Assembly: GCF_000725625.1 (NCBI RefSeq)
Contig: NZ_JOHS01000024.1
Span: 22,369-86,368, forward strand
Reading direction: 5' to 3'
Source: Streptomyces sp. NRRL F-6676
GTDB lineage: Bacteria; Actinomycetota; Actinomycetes; Streptomycetales; Streptomycetaceae
Length of the DNA stretch: 64,000 nt
This document shows, piece by piece, positions 10,490-17,955 of this stretch (position 1 is its first letter; each line of letters opens with the position of its first letter). The notes beneath the pieces were generated by a model. That model did no database searches and was not told the origin of the DNA. It saw only the letters and a list, made by a program, of their open reading frames with translations. The translations under genes were made by a program, and so were the position numbers.

Positions 10490-10699
10490 TTGCCTGCCAC
10501 CTCCCCGTACGGCCCGCGTGACCCTCGTCCAGTACGCGACCCCGTGCAGCGTCTCACCACCGCACCGCCATGGCGGCACGCACCCCGATTCTTCCTGTCC
10601 GGAGCCCCTGAGGCGAACCCGCGGGCGGAACGGGGTGTTGTCGGACAAAAGGGCCGGGCGCGGCCCCGCGGGCGCGTCCGGTGAACGTCGGGGAGCGCC

Positions 10700-11455
10700 C
10701 TACCGTTCCAGCAGGGCGAAGGACGCGCCCTGATTGTCGGTGACGACCGCCACCGTGCCGTACGACGTCCCGAACGGGCCGGCCTGGGTACGGCCGCCCA
10801 GACGGTGAACGGTGGCGAGCGTCTTCTCCACGTCGCCGACGCCGAAGTGGACGAGGAAGTGCGGGGGCATCTCGGGCGGGAACACGTCGGCGACGGCGGC
10901 GCGGCCGAAGTCGGGGGCGGCGCCGGGGCCGAACAGGGCGTCGTGGAAGAGCCCGGCGTAGAAGTCGTTCGCGGTGCCGGTGTCCCGGGTGTACAGCTCG
11001 GCCCAGGTGAAGGTGCCGGGCTCGTGCCGGCACGCGAACCCGGCGTGCGTGCCGGGCTGCCAGAGCCCGAAGACGGCGCCCTCGGGGTCGGCGGCGAGCG
11101 CCATGACGCCGAGCGCGCCCACCGCGCTCGGCCCGGTGATCACCTGACCGCCGGCCGCACGGATGCGTCCGGTGAGGGCGGGGAGGTCGGGGGCGGCGAA
11201 GTACACGGTCCACACGGTCGGCATCCGCCCGTCGCCCTTGGGCGCGAGCGCGGCGACGGACCCGCCGTCCCGGCAGGCCCACCACACGTCGTCGTCGGCC
11301 GCCTCGAAGCTCCACCCGAAGAGCTCCCCGTAGAAGCGCCGCCCGGCCTCGACGTCGGAAAGCTGCACTTCGATCCAGCAGGGAACGCCTTCGGCGAAGG
11401 CGGGACCGGCCTCGGAGTCTCGCGCGTCGGTGCCGGGGGGCGGGTTTTCGGCCAT
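10700..11455 (-). CDS. VOC (glyoxalase/bleomycin-resistance fold) family protein
   Basis: 251 residues with two tandem VOC half-domains. The first (about 25-130) begins WIEVQLSDVEAGRRFYGELF. The second (about 150-250) begins WAELYTRDTGTANDFYAGLF. Duplicated VOC proteins bind a divalent metal and act as lyases, dioxygenases or sequestering proteins. The substrate cannot be assigned. The gene is divergent from a TetR regulator (160-bp gap), which may control it. Confidence 0.85.
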   Translation of the reverse strand: MAENPPPGTDARDSEAGPAFAEGVPCWIEVQLSDVEAGRRFYGELFGWSFEAADDDVWWACRDGGSVAALAPKGDGRMPTVWTVYFAAPDLPALTGRIRAAGGQVITGPSAVGALGVMALAADPEGAVFGLWQPGTHAGFACRHEPGTFTWAELYTRDTGTANDFYAGLFHDALFGPGAAPDFGRAAVADVFPPEMPPHFLVHFGVGDVEKTLATVHRLGGRTQAGPFGTSYGTVAVVTDNQGASFALLER

Positions 11456-11616
11456 GTGGTGAACGTAGCCGCGCGGGCGCCGACTCGCGCGCGGGGTTGC
11501 TCCGGGCCGGCTCCCACCCGGCCGCGCGACCCCCCGGAAAGGGGGTCACAAAGACCGCACTCCCCATTTGCAGTCGGCCGAATCGCGCTCCGATCACCCC
11601 TCGGTAAGCTGACGAC

Positions 11617-12264
11617 ATGACAGGACAAGTGCGTACCGTCGACGGCCGCGTGGCCGGTCGACGCGGGCAGGCGACGCGGCAGAAACTGCTCGACTGCCTC
11701 GGTGAGATGCTCAGTTCCTCGCCCTACCGGGACGTCAAGGTCATCGACGTCGCACGGAAGGCGGGCACGTCACCCGCGACCTTCTACCAGTACTTTCCGG
11801 ACGTCGAAGGCGCCGTCCTGGAGATCGCCGAGCGCATGGCCGGCGAGAGCGCGGTGCTGGGCGAGCTGGTCGAGGGACGCTCCTGGGTGGGCCGCTCCGG
11901 CTGGGGAACCGCCCAGGAATTCGTCGATGGCTTCCTCGACTTCTGGCGCAAAAACGACGCCATCCTCCGGGTGGTCGAACTCGGTGCCGCGGAAGGGGAT
12001 AAACGTTTCCACAAGATCAGATCGAAGACCCTCAACGCGCTGCACGGCTCGCTCTCCGAAGCGATCGCCGAACTCCAGTCCAAGGGCCGCGTCGACAAGG
12101 ACGTCAGCCCCGCGGCGATGGCCGGCTCCATCGTGACGATGCTCGCGGCGGTCGCCTCACACCAGAAGGGCCCCCAGTCCTTCGGCATCAAGGCCGCCGA
12201 ACTGCGGCCCAACCTCGCCCTGTTGGTGTACCTGGGCGTCACCGGCAAGAAGCCGACGAAGTAG
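11617..12264 (+). CDS. TetR family transcriptional regulator, probably leaderless
   Basis: 215 residues. The N-terminal TetR helix-turn-helix (about 17-65, including VIDVARKAGTSPATFYQYF) is followed by an all-helical ligand domain. No ribosome binding site precedes ATG 11617. Instead a -10-like TAAGCT (11605-11610) ends six bases upstream, which puts the transcription start at or next to the ATG. A leaderless mRNA is therefore likely. The -35 is weak. It diverges from the VOC gene. A member with this sequence style lies next to afsK in S. coelicolor. Confidence 0.9.
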   Translation: MTGQVRTVDGRVAGRRGQATRQKLLDCLGEMLSSSPYRDVKVIDVARKAGTSPATFYQYFPDVEGAVLEIAERMAGESAVLGELVEGRSWVGRSGWGTAQEFVDGFLDFWRKNDAILRVVELGAAEGDKRFHKIRSKTLNALHGSLSEAIAELQSKGRVDKDVSPAAMAGSIVTMLAAVASHQKGPQSFGIKAAELRPNLALLVYLGVTGKKPTK

Positions 12265-12371
12265 GACGCGGCAAGGCGGGGCAAGAGCGGCAACAGCGCG
12301 CCCGGCACCACCGTCCGGACGTCCGAGTCCTGTCATGCGGACGGCCGGACGGACGACCGCCGAGACCGCCC

Positions 12372-12451
12372 GGGTAGCCCAGGCAGCTCAGGTAGTCCAG
12401 GCAGCGCAGGTAGTCCAGGCAGCGCAGGTAGACCGGGTAGCTCAGACAGCC
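12372..12451. repeat. 18-bp tandem repeat
   Basis: About four imperfect copies of an 18-bp unit close to CAGGCAGCGCAGGTAGTC, with the last copies diverged. They lie downstream of the TetR gene and of a degraded reading frame. On the minus strand they could encode Leu-Pro-Gly repeats, but no start, ribosome binding site or conserved domain supports translation. I treat it as a minisatellite. Confidence 0.7.
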
Positions 12452-12457
12452 GTCGGC

Positions 12458-12600
12458 TCAGCGCTCCACCTTGACCCTCGCCGTTTCGTTCCCCGGCCGC
12501 GGATCGCGCCGGTCGAGGGCCGTCCTCCCCGGCCGCAGCGCCACCGTGCCCTCCCCCGCCCGGTCCGGATCGAGCGTGAAGTCCAAGGTGCGGCTCTCGC
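12458..12600 (-). pseudogene. possible 3' remnant of a secreted-protein gene
   Basis: The minus strand keeps one open frame ending in TGA at 12458. Its translation, APGESRTLDFTLDPDRAG continuing to NETARVKVER, looks like the last beta-domain of a CARDB/DUF11-type surface protein, in which NNTA-x-V endings are typical. Upstream the frame runs into GGCGAG repeats and an in-frame stop at 12671-12673. No start or signal peptide remains. I read it as a decayed fragment. The alternative is chance coding potential of GC-rich DNA. Confidence 0.35.
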
Positions 12601-12710
12601 CGGGAGCAGCGACCCGCCCAGCGCCACCCCCGCCGTACGCCCTCGCCCTCGCCCTCGCCCTCGCCGACCGTCACCGGGTCCCCCGCTGTTCGTCCAGTGA
12701 TACTCGACGC

Positions 12711-13394
12711 ATGACCGAAGACCTTCAGGCGTTGCTGAGATCGTTGCGGGTGTGGGACCCGGAGGTCACCGAACTGCGGGGGTTCGACCCGGCCGGGGCG
12801 CCCGGCGAACCGCTCGCGCTGTTTCACGCGTGGTTCGCGGAGGCGGTGGCGGCGGGTCAGCGGGAGCCGCACACGATGTCGCTGGCGACGGTGGACGAGG
12901 AGGGGCTGCCGGACGTCCGCACGGTGATGCTGCACGGCGCGGACGCGGCCGGCTGGTCGTTCGGCACGCACGACACCAGCCGCAAGGGCCGTCAGCTCGC
13001 CGCCCGCCCGCAGGCCGCGCTCGGCTTCTACTGGCCGGCGCTGGGCCGTCAGGTCCGGCTGCGCGGCCCGGTGACGCGGGCCCCCGCCGCCGAGGGCGCG
13101 GCCGATCTGCACGCCCGTTCGACGGGCGCGCTGGCGGCCGCGCTGGTGGGCCGGCAGAGCGAGGTGCTGGGCTCGCCGGAGGAGCTGGCGGCGCGCTCGG
13201 ACGCGGCCTGGGAGCGGGCCGCCGCGGAGCCGGAGGCCCCGGCCCCCACCTGGACCCTCTACCGGCTGGCCCCGGTGGAGGCCGAGTTCTTCCAGGGCGA
13301 CCCGCGCCGCCGCCACGTCCGCCTGCGCTACCGGCGCGAGGCGGGGGCGGCGGCGGATGCGGGGGCGTGGGTACGGGAGCTGCTGTGGCCGTGA
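12711..13394 (+). CDS. pyridoxamine 5'-phosphate oxidase family protein
   Basis: 227 residues of PNPOx-like split barrel. The FMN-binding features of PdxH are present in order: VRTVMLHG (about 64-71), DTSRKGRQLAARPQAALGFYW (about 82-102) and a C-terminal LYRLAPVEAEFFQGDPRRRH-type motif. A second, canonical pdxH is at 39471, so this paralogue probably has another substrate. ATG 12711 has no ribosome binding site but a GATACT -10 six bases upstream, so it is likely leaderless. It is convergent with the GNAT gene. Confidence 0.85.
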   Translation: MTEDLQALLRSLRVWDPEVTELRGFDPAGAPGEPLALFHAWFAEAVAAGQREPHTMSLATVDEEGLPDVRTVMLHGADAAGWSFGTHDTSRKGRQLAARPQAALGFYWPALGRQVRLRGPVTRAPAAEGAADLHARSTGALAAALVGRQSEVLGSPEELAARSDAAWERAAAEPEAPAPTWTLYRLAPVEAEFFQGDPRRRHVRLRYRREAGAAADAGAWVRELLWP

Positions 13395-13449
13395 CCCGGG
13401 GCGCGGACGCCGGTCACGGCCGGTACGGCTGCCGGAACGCGTGCGCCGG

Positions 13450-14175
13450 TCACCCCAGTACGGGTTCCGGATCGGTGGCGAGGCGGGCGTGCAGATGGAC
13501 GTCGCGGAAGGCGTCGTGCCGCTCCGCCTCGAACATCGCGCCCCGCAGCGTCCCCTCGTAACGGAAGCCGCACCGCTCGGCGACCTTGCAGGACACCTCG
13601 TGCCCCAGGGCGTGGCCGAGTTCGAGGCGGTGCAGTTCGAGGTCGGTGAACGCCCAGCGCGCGGCCAGGGCGAGCGCCCGGGTGGCGACCCCGCGCCCGC
13701 GCGCCTCGGGCAGCACCCAGTAGCCGACGCGGCCGCAGCGCACCACGGGCTCTATCTCGTTGAGGCCGATGTGCCCCAGCACCGCACCGCTGTCCTCGTC
13801 GGTGACGCAGTACGCGACGCTCGTCCCCTTGGCCACGCTCTCCGCCCGCGCCCGCAAGGACTCCATGGCGCCGTCGATGTCGCGGACCGGGCGCAGCGGG
13901 GTGTTCCAGCGCCGGAACTCCGGGTCGGTGTGGCCTCGCAGCCAGGCCTCGGCGTCGGTGTCGGAGCCGGGGTCCCAGGACCGCAGGCGCAGACCGTGGC
14001 CGCGCGGGCCGGGAGAGGACGGGCCGGGAGAGGACGGGCCGGGAGAGGACGGGCCGGGAGAGGACGGGCCGGGAGAGGACGGGCCGGGAGAGGACGGGGC
14101 GGGAGAGGACGGGGCGGGAGAGGACGGGGCGGGGTCACCGGGCCGGGCCGGGACGTGTGCGTCGATATGGGGCAT
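13450..14175 (-). CDS. GNAT family N-acetyltransferase with repetitive Ser/Pro N-terminus
   Basis: 241 residues. Residues about 18-62 are nine copies of the pentapeptide SPGPS or SPAPS, encoded by the 15-bp minisatellite at 14011-14145. The acetyltransferase domain (about 65-230) has the RimJ/RimL-type acetyl-CoA loop VLPEARGRGVATRALALAARW and the later CGFRYEGTLRGA. RimJ-like proteins acetylate protein N-termini or small molecules; the substrate is unknown here. Start ATG 14175. If the repeat region is real protein it would be a flexible tether. A downstream start after the repeat is the alternative. Confidence 0.85.
   Translation of the reverse strand: MPHIDAHVPARPGDPAPSSPAPSSPAPSSPGPSSPGPSSPGPSSPGPSSPGPSSPGPRGHGLRLRSWDPGSDTDAEAWLRGHTDPEFRRWNTPLRPVRDIDGAMESLRARAESVAKGTSVAYCVTDEDSGAVLGHIGLNEIEPVVRCGRVGYWVLPEARGRGVATRALALAARWAFTDLELHRLELGHALGHEVSCKVAERCGFRYEGTLRGAMFEAERHDAFRDVHLHARLATDPEPVLG
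14011..14145. repeat. 15-bp minisatellite, nine tandem copies
   Basis: Nine copies of GGGAGAGGACGGG followed by CC (first six) or GC (last three). The unit is a multiple of three, so copy-number change keeps the GNAT frame. The clean step between the two variants shows expansion by duplication. Confidence 0.95.
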
Positions 14176-14319
14176 CGGTCCATTGAAACCCGTACCCCGC
14201 GAGGTGACACGTCCGGGGAGCGGTCCGTGGACTCCCCTCCTCCCACCCGTGATCGTTTCGCAACCGATTCCGGTCTTGACCGATACCCATCAAGCCGGGG
14301 CGTCATTACGCTCGCCCTC

Positions 14320-15519
14320 ATGGCCGACTCGACTGCTTCCTCCGCTTCTTCCGGGCCGCGCGCGGTGCCGAGCCAGGAGGACCGTCCCGTCTATGTGATC
14401 GGCGGCGGCCCGGGCGGCCTGGCCGCGGCGCAGGCGCTGCGCGCGCAGGGCGTACGGGCGGTGGTGCTGGAGAAGTCCGACCGGGTCGGCTCGTCCTGGC
14501 GGGGCCACTACGACCGGCTCCATCTGCACACCACGCGGCGGCTGTCGGCACTGCCCGGCCTGGCGATGCCTCGCTCCTTCGGGCGCTGGGTGGCGCGCGA
14601 CGACGTGGTCCGCTACCTGGAGAAGTACGCGGAGTACCACGAGCTGGAGATCGTCACCGGGGTCGAGGTCTCCCGGGTGGAGCCCGCGCCGGACGGCGCC
14701 GGCTGGCTGCTGCGCGCGTCGGGCGGCCGCGAGCTGACCGGGCGCGCGGTGGTCGTCGCGACCGGCTTCAACCACACGCCGTACGTGCCCGAGTGGCCCG
14801 GACGGGAGGACTGGACCGGCGAGTTCCTGCACGCCGGGAGCTACCGCTCGGCCAAGCCGTACGCCGGGCGCGACGTGCTCGTCGTCGGGGCCGGCAACAC
14901 CGGGGCGGAGATCGCGGTGGACCTCGTCGAGGGCGGGGCACGGCGGGTGCGGCTGGCGGTGCGGACGGTGCCGCACATCGTGCGCCGGTCCACCGCGGGG
15001 TGGGCCGCGCAGTACAGCGCGGTCCTGGTGCGGCGGCTGCCGGTGCGGCTGGTGGACCGGATGTCCGAGGTGATGTGCCGGATCAGCGTCCCGGACCTCG
15101 CCGCCCAGGGCCTGCCGCGCCCCGACACGGGGCTGTACAGCAGGGTGAAGCAGGGCGCGATCCCGGTCCAGGACGTCGGCATCATCGACGTGGTCCGCAC
15201 GGGGAAGGTCGAGATCGTCGCGGCGGTCGAGTCCTTCGACGCCGACGGCATACTGCTCGCCGACGGCAGCCGCGTCGTACCGGACGCGGTGATCGCGGCG
15301 ACGGGCTACGCCCGCGGCCTGGAACCCCTGCTGGGCCACCTCGGCGTACTGGACGGACGGGGCCGCCCGACGGTGAGCGGCCCCCGCACCCCGAAAACCG
15401 CCCCCGGCCTCTACTTCACGGGCTACACGAACCCCATCAGCGGCATGCTCCGCGAGATGGCCCGGGACGCGGAACGGATCGCGCGGGCGGTGGCGAAGAC
15501 GGTACGGGCGGGGGGCTGA
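14320..15519 (+). CDS. flavin-containing monooxygenase / FAD-NAD(P)-binding oxidoreductase
   Basis: 399 residues. Two Rossmann motifs are seen: the FAD-binding GGGPGG (28-33) and the NADPH-binding VVGAGNTG (about 189). Between them is the FMO/Baeyer-Villiger-like FLHAGSYRSAKPYAG segment. The C-terminal ATGY (about 330) completes the family pattern. It should oxidise a soft heteroatom or ketone using NADPH and O2; the substrate is unknown. ATG 14320 lacks a clear ribosome binding site but has TACGCT eight bases upstream, so a leaderless transcript is possible. It is the last core-like gene before the lower-GC island. Confidence 0.88.
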   Translation: MADSTASSASSGPRAVPSQEDRPVYVIGGGPGGLAAAQALRAQGVRAVVLEKSDRVGSSWRGHYDRLHLHTTRRLSALPGLAMPRSFGRWVARDDVVRYLEKYAEYHELEIVTGVEVSRVEPAPDGAGWLLRASGGRELTGRAVVVATGFNHTPYVPEWPGREDWTGEFLHAGSYRSAKPYAGRDVLVVGAGNTGAEIAVDLVEGGARRVRLAVRTVPHIVRRSTAGWAAQYSAVLVRRLPVRLVDRMSEVMCRISVPDLAAQGLPRPDTGLYSRVKQGAIPVQDVGIIDVVRTGKVEIVAAVESFDADGILLADGSRVVPDAVIAATGYARGLEPLLGHLGVLDGRGRPTVSGPRTPKTAPGLYFTGYTNPISGMLREMARDAERIARAVAKTVRAGG

Positions 15520-15577
15520 GCGCAGGGCCGCCGCGTCCGCCTCCGGACCGCGCCCACACCGAGGTCACCCAACGAGG

Positions 15578-15826
15578 TCACCGGGGCTCGGCCCCCGGCA
15601 ACGGGTCCGCGACGAAGGTCCCGAGCCCGACCTCCCCGCGCGTCCACCCCTCCTCGCGCACGTGCCGCATGGCCTTCGCCGCCGTCGCGTTCACGACGTC
15701 GAACTCGCGGGCGATCTCCAGCGTGGACGGCACACGGCTGCCCGGCGGATAGGTCCCGTTCTCGATCCGGCGGATGATCTCCGCCGCGATCTGCCGCCAC
15801 AGCGGACGTATGCGATCAAGCTCCAT
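15578..15826 (-). CDS. small GntR-family regulator (HTH only)
   Basis: 82 residues, essentially a lone winged helix: WRQIAAEIIRRIENGTYPPG and SRVPSTLEIAREFDVVNATAAKAMRH. It lacks the ligand domain of full GntR proteins. ATG 15826 follows TTGGAGGC, a strong ribosome binding site. Such mini-GntR genes are common on Streptomyces integrative elements and plasmids. It lies at the edge of a lower-GC island and diverges from two small ORFs. Tandem GGATAACT repeats (15867-15884) in the divergent region could be its operator. Confidence 0.88.
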   Translation of the reverse strand: MELDRIRPLWRQIAAEIIRRIENGTYPPGSRVPSTLEIAREFDVVNATAAKAMRHVREEGWTRGEVGLGTFVADPLPGAEPR

Positions 15827-15914
15827 GCCTCCAAGCGTGGGTGACCACGGGTTCGCACGCATCCGTGGATAACTGCGGATAACTACGGGTATGGTGGCCC
15901 AGGAAACGCAAACA

Positions 15915-15949
15915 CCCCAGGGCGGACGGGCAAGGTCCGGCACCTGGGG
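15915..15949. promoter_or_regulatory. hairpin in the leader of the small ORF pair
   Basis: Arms CCCCAGG (15915-15921) and CCTGGGG (15943-15949) enclose an inner GGAC/GTCC pairing. The hairpin lies between the GntR-gene promoter region and the 31-residue ORF at 15974. It could be a terminator/attenuator or an RNA structure controlling the small ORFs. Only the structure is seen. Confidence 0.5.
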
Positions 15950-15973
15950 CTGACCGGAAGGGAACTCCGGCTG

Positions 15974-16069
15974 ATGACGACCCTACTGCGCGCACTTCTT
16001 CGCGTGCTCGACCCCGGCAAGGGAAGGCACCGCGCACCGCACCGCACAACCATGGGGGTGTCGGCATGA
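15974..16069 (+). CDS. 31-residue small ORF, translationally coupled
   Basis: Starts MTTLLRALLRVLDPGKGRHR and is rich in Leu and Arg. Its TGA overlaps the ATG of the next ORF (ATGA, 16066-16069), which supports real coupled translation. GGAAGGGA lies 12-18 bases upstream. The N-terminus could form a short amphipathic helix; no family is recognised. It follows the hairpin at 15915-15949. Confidence 0.5.
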   Translation: MTTLLRALLRVLDPGKGRHRAPHRTTMGVSA

Positions 16070-16338
16070 GGGGCCTTCGCCGCATGCCGCCTGGTGCGGA
16101 CGGGCGCACGGGCTTCTGCCAGCCCGGCGGAATGGTCGCGGCGTTGAGCGACGCCATCGAGAACGACTTGATCGAGTCCGCGGCCGTCGTCCTGAGGCTG
16201 GTGCGCGCCGTCCTCGACGGACCGCACCTCACGGCGGACGAGAGTGTGGTCATGCTGCGTCGAACGGCGGAGTGCCTGGCGGACGCGGTGAACGTCGCCG
16301 AGCTGCGCGGCGAACGGCTTGCGGCAGCGGACGACTGA
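16066..16338 (+). CDS. small hypothetical helical protein
   Basis: 90 residues, predicted mostly helical after residue 22 (MVAALSDAIENDLIESAAVV, then a second helix with Leu/Val heptads). No enzyme motif, signal peptide or cysteine pair is visible. The start overlaps the stop of the 31-residue ORF. An internal ATG (residue 23) is an alternative start. It is convergent with the methyltransferase gene. Function unknown; the island context suggests an accessory gene. Confidence 0.6.
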   Translation: MRGLRRMPPGADGRTGFCQPGGMVAALSDAIENDLIESAAVVLRLVRAVLDGPHLTADESVVMLRRTAECLADAVNVAELRGERLAAADD

Positions 16339-16430
16339 GACCACCTCACGGCCGGACGCCGCCTCCTACCGACGGCCCCCGTACGACCAAGGCAGCGTCC
16401 GGCCGCGGGCGCGCGGCAAGAGAAGGAGGG

Positions 16431-17060
16431 TCAGGCCGCCAGGGCACGGACGAGCATCGTGCCCACGGCCCTACTCTCTGGCGGGTCGATCAGAGACACG
16501 CGTACGTCGGAGAAGCCGTGCCCGGTCAGGATGCGCTCCCACTCATACGGGGTTCGGTCGTGCCGCGGTCCGGCTGCGGCAGGCATGGGCCCCTGGCCGG
16601 CCGGAGGCAAATGCGAGAAGGCCAGGATGCCGCCCGGTGCCATGCGCGAGTGGATCAGCGGGAGCAAGGTGTCCGGATCGACGAACCACACGGCGCCAAA
16701 GATCGAGAGCACAACATCGAAGGTCTTGTCCGTCTCGCTCAGGAACGCCGTCGCCTCCGCCGTACGGAACTCAAGGCCCGGCAGATGGCCCCAGCGCTCC
16801 CGCGCGACCGCCTCGCGGGCGGGGGCGATGTCCACCCCTTGACCGGTCGCGCCGAGCGTCACGAGGTGCGCGAGGTTACTACCGCTCCCGGAGCCGAGTT
16901 CCAGCACCCGGCGTCCGGTCATGGGGCCCAGAACGCTCTCGTTCGGGCCGTGATCGGCGTACTGAGTCCAGTTCAGCCAGGTCGTGTCGCCCGTGGCGTT
17001 CACGGCCCGTCGCGGCTTGCTCGCGACCGCGTACCTGTCCCAGGACTCAACCAATGACAT
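16431..17060 (-). CDS. class I SAM-dependent methyltransferase
   Basis: 209 residues. Motif I is VLELGSGSGSNLAHL (about 55-69), followed by the acidic ribose-binding GVDIAP and the post-motif FDVVLSIFGAVWFVDPDTLL. ATG 17060 follows GGAAGGATCACGT, a good ribosome binding site, and is preferred over an upstream in-frame ATG. It is the third gene of a likely minus-strand operon: zinc-ribbon miniprotein, then Cys-tail protein, then methyltransferase, with a 73-bp gap before it. The substrate is unknown; the neighbouring small proteins are possible targets (inference). Confidence 0.85.
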   Translation of the reverse strand: MSLVESWDRYAVASKPRRAVNATGDTTWLNWTQYADHGPNESVLGPMTGRRVLELGSGSGSNLAHLVTLGATGQGVDIAPAREAVARERWGHLPGLEFRTAEATAFLSETDKTFDVVLSIFGAVWFVDPDTLLPLIHSRMAPGGILAFSHLPPAGQGPMPAAAGPRHDRTPYEWERILTGHGFSDVRVSLIDPPESRAVGTMLVRALAA

Positions 17061-17133
17061 ACGTGATCCTTCCGGCAAGAGAGGCCCACCCCCAACGTAC
17101 GGGGACAGGCCCCAACTCACAGGCCGCTCACTA

Positions 17134-17634
17134 CTACTTGGGCGAGTCGTGGCACCCGGCGTGGCACTGGTTGCAGTCGGCAGCGTCCTCCATGCCCCAG
17201 AGGGAGGGGTCGATCTCGAACCCGGCCGCCTTGATGGCCCTGATCGTCTGTTCCAGTACGAGCGGGCCGCCGGTCTTGGAGTCGTGCCCGTCCTGCGTCA
17301 CCTCGTCGTCGGTGACGCACAGGACTCCGACCGCCGCCCCCGGAAGCTCCGGCACGTGGTGGATGTACCGGCCGAAGTGCCGGCTGGTGAAGTGGTGGTA
17401 CGGGATCGAGTCGAGCATGAACGAGTGCCATGCCTCGTCCACCTGCTTGGACGGGCCCATGAGAAGGTCCGGGTTCTCGCCACACGTGACCAGGTAGGCG
17501 ATGGCTTGTCCGAACGTGGCCTCTGCCAGTTCGCGCGTGTTCTCCGGGTTGCGGAGGAGGAGGGCCACCTCCCGCTCCCACACGTCCGGGGTGACGTACG
17601 CCTTCGGGTCGCGGATCACTACTGCCGTGCTCAT
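17134..17634 (-). CDS. conserved protein with WHxF motif and C-terminal Cys-rich tail
   Basis: 166 residues, related in its centre to glycine-rich-domain (GRDP)-like proteins: VDEAWHSFMLDSIPYHHF and GRYIHHVPE (about 66-95). The C-terminus is CNQCHAGCHDSPK, three cysteines and two histidines in 13 residues, suited to metal binding or to post-translational modification. The ATG overlaps the upstream stop (TCAT at 17631-17634 in plus orientation), so it is coupled to the zinc-ribbon ORF. No catalytic domain is recognised. I believe similar genes sit beside XRE regulators in other Streptomyces, but I cannot cite a described function. Confidence 0.75.
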   Translation of the reverse strand: MSTAVVIRDPKAYVTPDVWEREVALLLRNPENTRELAEATFGQAIAYLVTCGENPDLLMGPSKQVDEAWHSFMLDSIPYHHFTSRHFGRYIHHVPELPGAAVGVLCVTDDEVTQDGHDSKTGGPLVLEQTIRAIKAAGFEIDPSLWGMEDAADCNQCHAGCHDSPK

Positions 17635-17825
17635 GCTGGCTTGCCTCCACGCAATTGGGGGTCCGTGGTGCTGCGGTCATTTCGCCCACCCCTGCACTTG
17701 GGGCACAGGCACGGCGGCATCAGGCCGGTAGCGAGGGGTTCCCCGCCCTCACCCTCGTACAGGGTTCGCGGCTTGGTCTGGGTGCCGTCGGCTCTCACCG
17801 TGTAAGCGCTGATGCGGATGGACAT
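17631..17825 (-). CDS. 64-residue zinc-ribbon-like miniprotein
   Basis: Begins MSIRISAYTVRADGTQTKPR and ends with PPCLCPKCRGGRNDRSTTD. C-x-C-x2-C is a possible zinc knuckle. It overlaps the downstream ORF by four bases. ATG 17825 is used; ATG 17834 three codons upstream is the alternative. It is the first gene of the minus-strand cassette divergent from the XRE regulator, so both promoters share 17835-17955. Confidence 0.65.
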   Translation of the reverse strand: MSIRISAYTVRADGTQTKPRTLYEGEGGEPLATGLMPPCLCPKCRGGRNDRSTTDPQLRGGKPA

Positions 17826-17881
17826 GACGACCATGTTCCGGATCGATCACGACCATTGCGGCGACGTTCAAGGCGCCCCTC

Positions 17882-17949
17882 GGGCGTCATGTCGGTGCCA
17901 CCCCAAGGGCGTCAAACCGGTGTCATTGGAGGCGTGACATGGCTACCCT
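17882..17949 (+). promoter_or_regulatory. operator-like direct repeats and leaderless promoter of the XRE gene
   Basis: GGGCGTCA-N4-GGTG occurs twice, at 17882-17897 and 17907-17922, a 25-bp period. An inverted TGTCA-N9-TGACA (17921-17939) overlaps the second copy. A candidate promoter is GTGTCA (17920-17925), an 18-bp spacer and TACCCT (17944-17949). The -10 ends six bases before the ATG, so the XRE mRNA is probably leaderless. Autoregulation and control of the divergent operon are inferences. Confidence 0.55.
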
Positions 17950-17955
17950 CGGATC

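Noticed and set aside
12333..12480. Minus-strand Leu-Pro-Gly repeat peptide
   Set aside because: It is a tail of a long antisense frame of the PPOX gene, without its own start or ribosome binding site; treated as non-coding minisatellite.
14011..14145. Regular repeats that could suggest a CRISPR array
   Set aside because: The unit is 15 bp, perfectly tandem without spacers, and lies in frame inside an acetyltransferase gene; no cas genes are present.
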